62,000 bases of DNA from Cristatella mucedo (lineage: Eukaryota > Bryozoa > Phylactolaemata > Cristatellidae), in the NCBI GenBank assembly GCA_009760855.2, contig WPIO01000024.1:75001-137000 (forward strand), given 5' to 3'. The translations under genes and the position numbers were made by a program. Position 1 is the stretch's first letter, and the number at the start of each line of letters is the position of its first letter. Under the pieces are notes generated by a model, which saw only the letters and a program-made list of their open reading frames with translations, was not told the origin of the DNA and made no database searches. Shown here in pieces: positions 38,480 through 48,879 of the stretch.

Positions 38480-38840
38480 TCTTTCCTAGTCTCAGCTAAA
38501 TACGCATCTGCTCCAGCCAATCAGCTTTCCCCTCGCCGCAGTCTATTGGCCTTGTTTGTTTCGCTTTGCTGTCCTGTGCTTTGCCTACGTACCAGTGGAC
38601 GATATTCAGTTCATGTGATTGGATAGATTTCTTACTTACGTAGTCTCACCCCTCACGACTGCATTCGCGTTTGCTTTAGCATTTAGCCGCAGCCGCTCCA
38701 AGACTCTGGCTTGTCTTTGCATGCTCGATACCGCGCATTTCCCTAAACCGTTCGGTGTCGATTCTCTTACAGCGAGTTTTAAAGCACCTGAATACAAAGA
38801 CTAAATTCCCCTTGGGTGCTATGTGAACGACCTAATATTT
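38480..38840 (+). mobile_element. LINE family C, 3' UTR and tail
   Basis: Similar to the 3' UTRs at 19700-19985 and 51900-52020 (for example TGCTTTGCCTACGTACCAGT). It ends with a hairpin whose arms are AAGCACC and GGTGCTA instead of AAGCGCC and GGCGCTA, a paired change. Confidence 0.65.
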
Positions 38841-38865
38841 TAATTATTAGTACAGTATTTTTACG

Positions 38866-39160
38866 AGTATAAGTCGCACTTTTTTCCAATTTGTTTTTGA
38901 AAAAATTAACCTGCGACTTATGCACTGGATGCCAATGTCAGCCACTACATATAGTGAAAGTGACGATTCAGACATTGACAATGCTGCAGAAGCCTATGAA
39001 GATGCTAGCAGTGATACGGATGACGAGTTTCTTGCTAACTGTGATGATTAAAGCAAACTTATATTAACACAAAATGATGGGGTAATTTTTTTAATAAGAT
39101 ACCTTTTTTAAATTCTGTCCATGAACTTAAGATGCGACTTATACTCGTATAAATAGGTAA
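38866..39160 (+). mobile_element. pogo/Tigger-like deletion derivative
   Basis: The ends carry inverted repeats: TACGAGTATAAGTCGCA at about 38871, and its reverse complement, TGCGACTTATACTCGTA, at about 39133. The left end starts CAGTATTTTTACGAG after TA, as in pogo-type elements. Between them a short frame encodes a very acidic C-terminus (SESDDSDIDNAAEAYED then SSDTDDEFLANCDD-stop), as is common at the end of pogo/Tigger transposases. The rest of the transposase is missing, so this looks like an internally deleted copy that kept the 3' end of the gene. Confidence 0.6.
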
Positions 39161-39379
39161 AAATCCTTTGAAGAAAATCTTCACTTCTTGTTTGTCTAAA
39201 GCTTGGAAACCTCAAGCGGCTAACATTGCGACGACAGCATCTTTTCACCTTGCGACAGCATCTTTCCACCTTAATAAACTTTTGTTACGCTCTTCACAGA
39301 CTTCGCTTAGCGCATGTGATTTGTCTTTTATGTGCTAATGACTACTGGAGCTGTGCGTGTTATTTGCACAAATCAATTG

Positions 39380-39470
39380 ATATTCGTCCTTTGCCAGGCT
39401 CATGTGAAAATCTTGGAAAGAGATAAAGTTCTCAAAGGGTACTATGGAACTTCATTTTTGTTTAAGTACA
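39380..39470 (+). mobile_element. LINE-type 3' hairpin tail fragment
   Basis: CTTGGAAAGAGATAAAGTTC followed by TCAAAGGGTACTATGGAAC resembles the LINE tail hairpin. The adjacent sequence back to about 39195 may be LINE 3' UTR but is too diverged to be sure. Confidence 0.5.
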
Positions 39471-39520
39471 CCCTCTCTACACACGCGATTCGGTCGCACT
39501 AGTTTCGTGGATGCAAGGAG

Positions 39521-39688
39521 AACGTATCCTTGTATATATAATTCATTTATATCGCCGAGCTGGTTTGGTCTAGCGGTTAAGGTGCTCGCTCCGACCAAGG
39601 TCTGACTGAGGTCATGGGCTCGAGCCCCGAGGCATATGTGAAGCGCCTGAATAGAGATTAAGTTCTCCTGGGGCGCTATATAAAAAAT

Positions 39689-39721
<33 letters not shown>

Positions 39722-39733
39722 CGTATCCTTGTA
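39521..39733 (+). mobile_element. tRNA-derived SINE with 14-bp target-site duplication
   Basis: The best-preserved SINE. Identical 14-bp direct repeats AACGTATCCTTGTA lie at 39521-39534 and 39720-39733. Between them is the head GCCGAGCTGGTTTGGTC, A box TGGTCTAGCGGTTAAGG, B-box region GGTCATGGGCTCGAGCCC, tail GAAGCGCCTGAATAGAGATT and GGGGCGCTATATAAA, then an AT repeat. Before the head, at 39538-39556, is a piece that is the reverse complement of the SINE tail (ATAATTCATTTATAT). Confidence 0.93.
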
Positions 39734-40465
39734 GGGAGATACTTGAGTCACCGGACCATATCCCTCTCACCATATAGGCCACTGACAGCGTTGCATAGCG
39801 GCCCGCGTGCGCTTCGTGCTCGAACCTGAAGGCTCGAGGCACTGCAGTTTTTCTGGGGCGTGTCACGCATAAGTGACAGGAACGAAGTGATTTAATTTCA
39901 TTCTAGGTTGTTCTGAGCATGTGGAATATAACCTCAATGTCAACAGCTGGGATCATGCTAGTATTGAGCCAGCGTTGATTACGGCAGCAAAGAGACGCAA
40001 GTCCACGCATTATTCGAGAAAGACTAGGGAACAGGCCACGGACTTCTGGATTGTCAGCACTGCTAAATGACGTACCAGTTATAGGTTGCATGATAGTAAG
40101 CGCCGTGGTTTGGCTCACCGGCATATTTAATCTAAACCACTCCGGTCAGCATTTTTGTTACCCGAGATTTCACAAATAAGAATGTACGGATGCACTATGT
40201 GCCAAACCAGGGTCAAAACTGTGGTCCGCAGAATGCAAACAGCATTCAATGCCAACGAGCTGCACCCTTATCACCCGGAGCCAGAATAAGTCACATTTTT
40301 TTAGGAAGAATTTAGTGAATGTATTAATTGATGTGCTTTCTCTGGCGAACTGCCAGTGTATGTTTCCGGATAAGATCTGTGTGACTACACGTTTTGGCAA
40401 AGGCAAAGGTCAATGTGCCGCAGCAATTAGAGCATTAGATCGTCGTCCAATCGTTGTAGTGCATG
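39734..40465. other. no gene recognised
   Basis: A 100-residue plus-strand frame starting at 40249 and a 78-residue minus frame overlap; neither is recognisable. Confidence 0.45.
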
Positions 40466-40470
40466 GGGTA

Positions 40471-41072
40471 CGGACATTTCCCACCTGGACGTTTACCCCC
40501 CCCCCCGACGTTCCCCCCCAAAATTCCCCCGAGACATCCCCCCTTGGGTAGGACATTCCCTCCCGAGTACACGGTTTAGTGTTTTAGGGTTTAGTGTTTA
40601 GGGGTTTAGAGTTTTAGGGTTTAGTGTTTTAGAGTTTTGGGGTTTTGGGGTTTAGGGTTTAGTGTTTAGGGGCTTATGGTTTTAGGGTTTAGGGTTTAGT
40701 GTTTAGAGTTTAGGGCGGGCTGCGCCTCCGCCGGCTAAATCCGCCCTTGCTCGTATTTCGCGCTTTAATTAGTGCGCATTAGGGCGTAACGAGATCTCTT
40801 GAGATCGAGTGATACTCAGTAGACCTTTGAGGCTTCCCACTCATTTGCAGGAACGTGCGGCGCGCCGTAGCGCGCGCCCGCTTTGACGGATACGAACGCG
40901 TGCCTGGCGGCGTCGAGCGGAACCGAACTGTATAGCTCGCCGACGCCGCAGCCGCCGCCGCCGCAGTCGCACCTGCCGCCGCTCGCTCCATTAGATACCA
41001 TCCTTCCAATCCTTCAATCCTTCCAGTTATACTGAGTTGGTTTTATTTCAATAGAGCGTAAACTTCATTTGA

Positions 41073-41109
<37 letters not shown>

Positions 41110-41231
41110 CATTCGTAGTTATACATTCATCAACATAGGGGGAAATGTCCTACCCCGGAGGGAATGTCCTGGTGGAATGTCCGAGGGAAATGTCCTAGGG
41201 TCCACCAGGTGGCGGACCCTAGGACATTTCG
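40471..41231. mobile_element. Foldback-like element with GGACATTYCC arrays
   Basis: The left arm (40471-40566) has several copies of GGACATTTCCC/GGACATTCCC-like motifs separated by C-rich spacers. The right arm (41137-41231) has at least four copies of the reverse complement (GGGAAATGTCC, GGGAATGTCC). GGGTAGGACATTCCCTCC on the left matches the reversed GGGGTAGGACATTTCCCCC on the right. The interior holds a TTTAGGG-rich block, a CpG-rich segment (40714-41010) and an AT tract (41076-41105). There is no transposase-like frame and no clear target duplication, so a non-autonomous foldback or MITE-like DNA element is the likeliest reading. Confidence 0.6.
40573..40714 (+). repeat. degenerate TTTAGGG-type repeat
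   Basis: About 140 bp of TTTAGGG, TTTAGTG, TTTTAGGG and TTTTGGGG units in one orientation. It resembles a degenerate plant/alga-type telomere motif but lies inside an interspersed element. Confidence 0.85.
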
Positions 41232-41649
41232 ATGTCTGAGGTTATTAGACACGTCGATGTTGATTTTGCCAACAAAACAGTCATCATCAAAGAGTCTTTC
41301 CTGGACTTTCTTCAAATCTACGCCAAAAATGCTGCAGCAATTGAGAGTTTCATCTTGCAAAAACTCAAATCTGACAAAATGGCCTTGCAAGATTGCAGGT
41401 CGCAGTGCTAAGACAACGCATGAGTCATGTTTGGCCACTTGTCTGGTGTCCAAAAAACAATACTCAAGAAATGAGAAGGCAATTTTGTAAACTGCGATGA
41501 CCACAGCTTGAACCTGGCAGGAGTTCATGGGGCAAGTCAAAATTCCGTTGTCACTACCTTTTTTGGAACAATAGAGAGCGTATACTTATTCTTCTCAAGA
41601 TCTAAACAGAAGTGGGAATAACTGAAGAAAGTCTTAAAAATCACCGTGC

Positions 41650-42475
41650 TTTAGATCAGGAGTTGAGTCAAGCAGAATTCCATAGTATTTGTTTCGCCGT
41701 ATTTTTCAGTGTAGCTTGTCTCTGAATGTGATGCAAGTATACTAAGGAACTCATTTTGGGTTTGATGAGACAGATACAAGACTGACTTTGGATTATTTCT
41801 GGCGCAGCCCAGGTGTGGTTGCAGAAAAGAATCGTACCTAACTAGAAGGTGAAAAAGTCCCGAGAAGTTTCCAAAGTTTTTCTCAACTGCCAGGGCCAAC
41901 ACTTTCTTGGTGATCACGCAATGCCAGATTTTGAAAAACCGTGAAGTTGATGCAGCTGAGATCTCTCTTTAGTACTTCTTGCCATCGTTGTTTTTCCAAT
42001 AAGATTTTCGCCTCAGCAGCAGCAGTGTCCACATCACTTCCTTTGAGAAGTCTCCTCTGCGTTTCTCTCCATGTGGTGAAAGCCTGACTATGAGATAAGC
42101 TGTTTTCATGGGTAATTAGTGTTTCATGTTTCTTCCACTGGTTAAACCCTTTCGCCAATTCCGGTGGCGATCTGGAATTTTGGATGGACATAGAGGAGAG
42201 CAAACAACAAAAGAAACATGCCAACTGTTTTGAGGGAGATTGGACCAGCCAGGTCGTGCTAACTTCATGCCCATTAGCAAGTTGCCTCTTGAACCTTGAA
42301 ACTTGCCTTCACTGTTCTTCAGCTTTGCCTTCTTCAAGAAACCTTCTAGCGCCCTTTGCTGGACTCGCTCTCGCTTCTTTCTTCTCCTCCTCAAGTTTTC
42401 GCTTTCTGCGTTGAGCACCGCTCGTCTTTCTTCCTGCCACGTCTTCTGAAAATAGATTGGGGTGACCAAAACTGT
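41650..42475 (-). pseudogene. hAT-family transposase relic (ZMYM1/TTF zinc-finger type)
   Basis: The minus strand encodes, in order, WQEERRAVLNAESENLRRRR (basic/coiled N-terminal part), a remnant zinc-finger region (NSWHVSFVVCSPLCPSK), GFNQWKKHETLITHENSLSH, KQRWQEVLKRDLSCINF, LVRYDSFLQPHLG, YLSHQTQNEFLSILASH and, after a frame change, YYGILLDSTPD. This order (TTF finger, GFNNWKK, LLAKYDPFL, YLS--IQNE, DSTPD) is typical of ZMYM1-like hAT transposases, and the final DSTPD is where the catalytic domain begins. At least two frameshifts are present. The downstream DDE portion is not recognisable: 41240-41640 carries an open minus frame of uncertain relation. The upstream end abuts a family A LINE at 42512. 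Confidence 0.75.
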
Positions 42476-42511
42476 ACAAAAGTATACAGTAGCCGTCACA
42501 AGAATGATAGT

Positions 42512-42990
42512 AGTAATAGTAATAAAATTTTTTAGAGCGCCCAAAGAGAACTCAATCTCTTTCTAGGCACGTTACATTGTTTGCAAAGGGAGCACGATCT
42601 AAAGGTTAGTGGTAGCATACTCAATGACAACAAGCATAAATGGTAAGAAGTGATGGACATGGTCAGCAAGCAAATATGATTAGTGGCAGCGTGCACAGTG
42701 TCAGCACCCACAAGCACACAAAGGACGGATCACATGGACCCACTAAATGCTGTGATAAATAGATGCTTTATATTTTTATATTTTTTTAGCTTGCTTTCAA
42801 ATGTCAAGTCAGGGATGTCGTGACGCAGGTCGGAAGCGAGTTCCAGGCTTTGGGAGCATGCGAACTTAAAGCACGGTCTCTAAAGGATTCGAGGTTCGTA
42901 CGAGGTACAGATACACGATTAGATTCCGAAAATCGGGTGGAACGATGCCTAGCCTGGTGGGGAGTAGATCTAATAGCTAGGCTGGTCCGC
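42512..42990 (-). mobile_element. L2-like LINE family A, 3' fragment
   Basis: AAT-like tail at 42512, hairpin (sense TAGAAAGAGATTGAGTTC), 3' UTR, and a short C-terminal coding part (sense FRDRALSSHAPKAWNS-like) up to about 42990. It lies next to the start of the hAT relic and may have been inserted into it. Confidence 0.8.
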
Positions 42991-42999
42991 TTCCCTCAA

Positions 43000-45204
43000 C
43001 CGTGAAACCCTCACTAGTTCGTGTGTGGCGGCACAACGCATGCAATGTCCAGAGACATGAAGCTAGCAATACGCCAGCGATAAAACAGCCACTTGATATT
43101 CTTCGCTGAGCGCTAGCAACAAAACCACATTAGTAATGGCCCAAAGCAGCTCACGCTCAGTACTCCAGCCTAATCCCCAAGAAACGTGCCCAAATCGATC
43201 GCATACAAAGAAAATTGGTAGCTCAGCTTTGTGGAATTCTCCGGTTATGTTTGGCGCTCATAAAGTTCAATTGCTAGAGATGGGAATTCGTTGTAGCTTC
43301 GTATGGCTTCCTACTCGTCCTTATCTTCGAAGGCTGCCCTCTTGGGGCAATTGGTAAACTGAGGAATGTCGCGTTGCTAGTTAGCGCCCTAAAATACGGT
43401 TGACGTGTCGCGATCTGTCTTAATCGAATCTGTCTGTCTCAAGCCATTCCGCCTTCCGATGCTGCTCTTACTAGCTTATGGAATTTTTGATGATTGAGGC
43501 ATATTCTCCCTTGCGGGTAAAGTCAAGCACCTGCTCTATAAGCGTACGGTTTGGAGCGATTAGCAAGAGCTCGAGGCGAGGGCCGTTGATTAGGTCATAG
43601 TCGAGTGCATAGTGTTTCTCCGAGCACACTTGCAGAAGTGTCTGTGCAGCTCAGCTTTCTCGTCGCCTTCGGTCACCGCTTGTATTTGCTTGTTTCTTTG
43701 CACGCAGCTACGTGCGCATTATTCAGCGCAAGCAACAAAAATCTCATCGTCAAAGAACGCCACTGCGGTGACGAAGATTTAGTTTAGGATTATTTTATAA
43801 ACAGACTATACAGATTCGGTTCGCGATTATTTGATAAGCAAATTTAACACTTCGGTAAATTCTTTTCCTTACGTCCTCCTTTAACGATTGTGCGATATAT
43901 CGAGAATGGGCTACACTACTTTCCGCCAGTATGACGAACTCGACCGCTACTTTCGAAGCAAATTTAGAGTATCGAGTCATATTTTACTGGTGCATGCTAG
44001 TTTGTATAGCTCTTTTCATCAATGAGAGCTCACGTGAGAATCTGGGCACTATACTGTCGAAACCAATGAGCGTGGGTGTTGTAATTACTATCAGTTCGTT
44101 TTTAGAAGAAAGTCATAGCTAAAGTAATTCTAGCGTTTCGACAGGTATGCATACCTAGACGCCGATGCATTAGCGTAGCGAGGGGGGACAGATGCCCCCA
44201 GGCGCCAAGGTCAAGGGGGCGCCAAGGTCAATGGGGGCGCCAAGTTCAAGGGGGCGCCAAAAGCTAAATGGAGTGCACATTAAAAAAAAACTTTTTATGT
44301 GAGAATACCAATCTTGATTTCAAGCAAGTCCTTGTTTCAATGGACTTGACTGATGTTGGCTGAGCTAGTTGAGCTTGTTTACAGACTTAGACCAAGCTGT
44401 AGCCCGACGCATCTGGCGGCACACACTCGACGACACGAAAACACCGAGGGGGGCTTCAACCGCAGTGTATTCACCTGGCTCTCGCAGAGCAACAAGCGCA
44501 CGGTCGTTCACCCCTCGTTCACCCCACCGTCCGCTTTCCAACGGCTCTTCCCGTCTGCTCGCCTAAATCCTGCCTGCGTATGGCGGCTTGTGTCGCGTTA
44601 AGGGCGAGCCAGCGTGCCGTGGCTTAGCACCGATATGGGCAGCGCTTTGCATAGTTATGTGCGATGGTGATAATTTTGTGACTTTTGACCTGGCTACAAT
44701 ATAAGGCTTGTGCCTGAGTGCAGTCGCTCTCCTGGAGCAAGGGTCTGCCGGTCGATGACTGTAGCGAACCAACTTAGTTCGTCAGCACTGTAAAAATCAG
44801 CAAGTGACTAGCGACATTTTTATGCTTGGTACAGCGATGTCTAGGCACGACGTGTGGGAATTCCCAATGCCGTTAATTAAAGCACGGCCCCGTATCAAAC
44901 TTCTAGAACCGTAGCGCGTAAGAAATTACGCGCCTACGGACATCAAAACCCTTTTTGCTTTGAGCAGCTGGGTCTGCCACGCCGGTGGTAGCCTTAGTTA
45001 TGCCGGCTAGTAGCCTGTACATTAATTATGATCGTGCGTACCCATTATTGCCTCGTTATTGTAGTTCAAATGCATTCCTAGATGCTATTGCTGTTGATAA
45101 GATTCGTGAATTACGCATTAATAAAAGAGTTTCAGTGGAGCCGCGGCGGGGGCCGAGACCGTGAGCTGAGACGCCGCTCGTTTGACGGGAGCTGCGAGCT
45201 GAGT
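43000..45204. other. no gene recognised
   Basis: Several frames of 60-80 residues without recognisable similarity. Contains the short GGCGCC repeat listed separately. Confidence 0.45.
44196..44262 (+). repeat. 18-20 bp tandem repeat, four units
   Basis: Units of the form GGGGGCGCCAAGGTCAA, with spacing varying by one or two bases, each carrying a GGCGCC palindrome. Confidence 0.88.
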
Positions 45205-47920
45205 ACCCACTCATTTGGTATTACAAGCAATGTCCCGAATCGCTCAGCGAGCTCACCCTCAAGCGTTACTGTGAATATTTCTAACTTAACTCAGTCACTA
45301 TCTGGCCTGCTAGAACTCCGACGGCCCAACTTAACGCTTATCTTTGGAATCCTCGCTCAATGTGCGATAAATCCTTATTAATAAGTGACCTTATTTCTGA
45401 ACAAGGTCTCGACCTGCTCGGCTTGACTGAAACTCGCCTGAAATCTGTGAACTGCCCGACAATTAAAGACGCAACTCGGACTGGTTTCACCTTTTTTTCG
45501 CACCCTTAGATCAATCAAAACTGAAGGTGGAGTCGCCATTATCACACCCTCGAACTGCGACTTCAACTAGTTTGCAGTAACCTCAAAACAGTCTCTCGAA
45601 CCTATTGTCTTGATTTCACCAGACTACAAGCTACCGATGGTGGCAGTAGTATATCGCCCACCAGGTACCAAGTCCTCCTTGATCTCAGATGTCTCCGATC
45701 TCATTTCGATTATGAGTCCAAGAAATCGATCTTTCCTCGTTACGGGTGATTTCGACATTCATTTTGATAACTTATCTGACGCCTTCAGCACTGAATGTTG
45801 TGCACTGACTGACTCGTTGTCTTTTGTGGTCCATGCGCATGGCCCTACTCACATCAAGGGTCACACGCGGGACCACATTTTCTCATACAGCTGCACTTTC
45901 TCATCACCAATTATTACAAAATCCTGCTTTTCTGACCAGAGGCAGATCTCATTCAGTCTACAGTGTGTGCCCGCCTCCTCCTCTAAAATCATCTGTGAAT
46001 CGCGAAATCTCAAGACCCGTGACATTGATGCTGTCCATGCGAGAATATCTACTTCGCCATTGCTGCTCAACCAATCTTCCGACCTGCCATCATTGGTGGA
46101 TTGCTGCAATACGACACTAGCTGGCACGCTTGACGAGTTTTCACCACTGACTACACGCATTACGTGCCCTCACCCGGACGGCATTATTGGTTTACTACAG
46201 ACATTAAACTATCTACATCTGCTGAGCGCAAGCTTGAAATAGCATACACAAGATCAGGGCTGACTGTTCATCGACAGGTATACGATGACTTTTGTAGATC
46301 GTACCAATCGATCATAGCCAAGGCCGCGTCTAGCTTCTATAGAAGCAATGTTGAATCACAGATGCACAATCCAAAAGTGCTGAATTCGGCGATCAACCAT
46401 CTCATCAACCGCTCCCAGATTAGCTCCTTACCTAGTAATCCTTGTGATGATCTAGCTGATCGCTTCTGTAGCTTCTCTGTCAACAAGATAGCCAAGATCG
46501 GGGAGTCATTCATAAGATGGCTGCATCCCCTTGGAATCATGTCCCTCAATTCCTTGCAGCACCTCAATGTCTACATTCAAGGAGGTCACTAATGACCTCA
46601 TCCAGTAGTTCGTATCTCAATCGAAGAAGACAACTAATCCTCTGGACTATATTCTCACTGTCGTACTTCTACATTGCATCGATCTGCTGCTGCCATGCAT
46701 AAGTAACATCATAAGTATGTCATTAGCCTCAAGTTATGTCCCAGCATCTTTTAAAAAGGCAGTAGTCAGGCCACTACTCAAGAAAGCAACACTAAACCGA
46801 GAGAACTAGAGGAACTTCTGCCCAATCTCCCTTCCACCGTTAGTATAAAAAATACTGGAACGAGTCGTGACAGACCTGCTGAACTCATATATTGAAACTT
46901 CAAACCTTGCTAGTAAGTTCAGTCTGGTTTTAGAGCTAATCACTCCACAGAGTCAGCAATGCTTCGGGTGTACACCAACCTACTTAGGAATGCAGACATG
47001 GGTAGAGTATCTCTGCTTGCTTGCTTGCTTGCTTGCTCGATCTTTCGTCAGCTTTTGATACTGTAAATCACCAAGTCCTTCTTGAGCGCCTCTCATCTAG
47101 CCTGAGCATCACTGGCACTGCATTGCAATGAATCAGGTACTATCTCAATGCCAGACTCCAGAGAATTGATGTAAATGGACAAAGATCATTCGATGAACCT
47201 CTGAAATACGGAGTACCTCGTGGCGCTATGCTTAGTCCAGGTCTTTTCACGGGTTTAAACTTTTCCTCTTGCCTATGTGATTGCCAAGCACAATCTAGGC
47301 TTTCACTTCCATGCTTTGATCCCTTCCAGCCCTCCAGCACGTGGAATTCTCTCAACGCCCTGGCTGCATGCATTGATGACATTCGCACATGGATGGCAAC
47401 AACTTTTTTTAAATTGAATGATGCTCAAACGAACTTACCAATTATGGTCAAAGCAAGTGTGACTCAAAAATAGGAAAGGTTAACGCTGACAATCGGCTCT
47501 GCCAGCATATGTCCTGTTGAATCTGCACGAAATCTAGGTCCTGTTTCAAAGTGACCTTTCGTTAGATGACCACATCAGCTCCTCATTCAAGTCTGCCTAC
47601 TTTCAGCTTCACAGCATTTCTAAAATTCGGGCCCTTTTAGATAGGGATACCTACCACATCTAAGTTGGTCCATGGACTTGTGACATCCCGTCTCGACTTC
47701 TGGAACTCACTGCTTGCTGGTTTACCGGCCAGTGCACTCAGGTGCTCATAGCTGGTGAAAAACTGTGAAGCTAGGCTTGTCTGTCGCGAGCATTGCCGTC
47801 GCCACGTCATACTCACGGAGCTGCTACCAATCAAGCTGGCTACCAATCAAGTAGCGTATCGACTTCAAGGTTCTGTAGCTTAATTTGAGTTCCCTTCATT
47901 CTCTTACCCCAGCCTACCTA

Positions 47921-48003
<83 letters not shown>

Positions 48004-48485
48004 CCTACCTATGAGAACCAGTTCAACCACCCTTCAAGGCATCGTACAGCTGGCCGTGTTCCGTCTGAAACCGTTTAGCTATACCTCGCATGAACTTCAA
48101 AATCTTTGGGGACTGTGCCTTCAGTTTATATGCTCCTAAGGCTTTGAACTTAATCCTGACTGATGTCACGAAATACCACCAATCGCACTATTTAATAAAA
48201 AGCTTAAAACACACATGCTTGTTGCAGCATTTAGTGAGTCCTTTGTGATTCGTTTTTTGTGGGTGCGTGCATGCTTGTGTATGCTGACACCTAGCGAGCT
48301 ACTACTAACCATATCTACACGTTGATTATGTGAAATTCGCATCTAACAAGACGATGCTTGATGAGCATTAAGAATGTTGCTTCTAATCAATTGGTCGTGC
48401 TTTTATTTACAGCACTTGTAAAGTGCCTACAAGGAGATGAAGTTCTCTGAGGGCATTATACACACGAATTGTTATTCTTATTAGG
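45205..48485 (+). mobile_element. L2-like LINE family A, longest copy, endonuclease to tail
   Basis: Nearly complete element. The endonuclease begins near 45350 (GNPRSMCDKSLL in one frame, then GLDLLGLTETRL) and continues in another frame with VAVVYRPPGTKSS, FLVTGDFDIHFDN and HGPTHIKGHTRDHIF. The linker follows (DIDAVHARI, DDLADRFCSFSVNKI), then RT remnants (KKAVVRPLLKKATL, ERVVTDLLNSYIETS), C-terminal remnants (SRLDFWNSLLAGLPAS), and a hairpin tail with ATT-like repeats near 48485. It is dead: many stops and frameshifts, the usual SDH at the end of the endonuclease reads SDQ, and the segment that should hold the YADD box (about 47300-47320) is deleted relative to the copy at 21485. An AT tract interrupts it at 47921-48001. 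Confidence 0.92.
47921..48001 (+). repeat. (TA)n tract inserted in the LINE
   Basis: About 80 bp of TA flanked by identical 10-bp direct repeats AGCCTACCTA at 47911-47920 and 48002-48011. Intact LINE copies have this motif once. Confidence 0.93.
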
Positions 48486-48647
48486 GCTCTCGATGTGAGG
48501 ATTTTGTAACAGGGTGCCTACACTCTAAATGGATCAGGCATGAAGTAAAATGCTAGCTTGTTAGCTACACTAGACCGGAGCCTTTAGAAAAATAAGGATT
48601 CTGGATACTCTGGATAATTGGCAACAACTTCCACAACAGCTTTCCAA

Positions 48648-48650
<3 letters not shown>

Positions 48651-48714
<64 letters not shown>

Positions 48715-48735
48715 TGTGTGTGTGTCTGTGTGTGT

Positions 48736-48769
<34 letters not shown>

Positions 48770-48815
48770 CTGTCTGTGTGTGTGTGTGTCTGTCTGTGTG
48801 TGTCTGTGTGATTTG
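48651..48815 (+). repeat. (GT)n microsatellite
   Basis: About 165 bp of GT with scattered TCTG interruptions in the second half. Confidence 0.98.
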
Positions 48816-48879
48816 TTAGGAATGTTGAGATCGCGATGTGAGAGTGCACAGCCAAGCCTATGGAAGCGCTGCACCTAAA

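Noticed and set aside
40573-40714. Chromosome end (true telomere)
   Set aside because: The block is short, degenerate and internal, with ordinary sequence on both sides.
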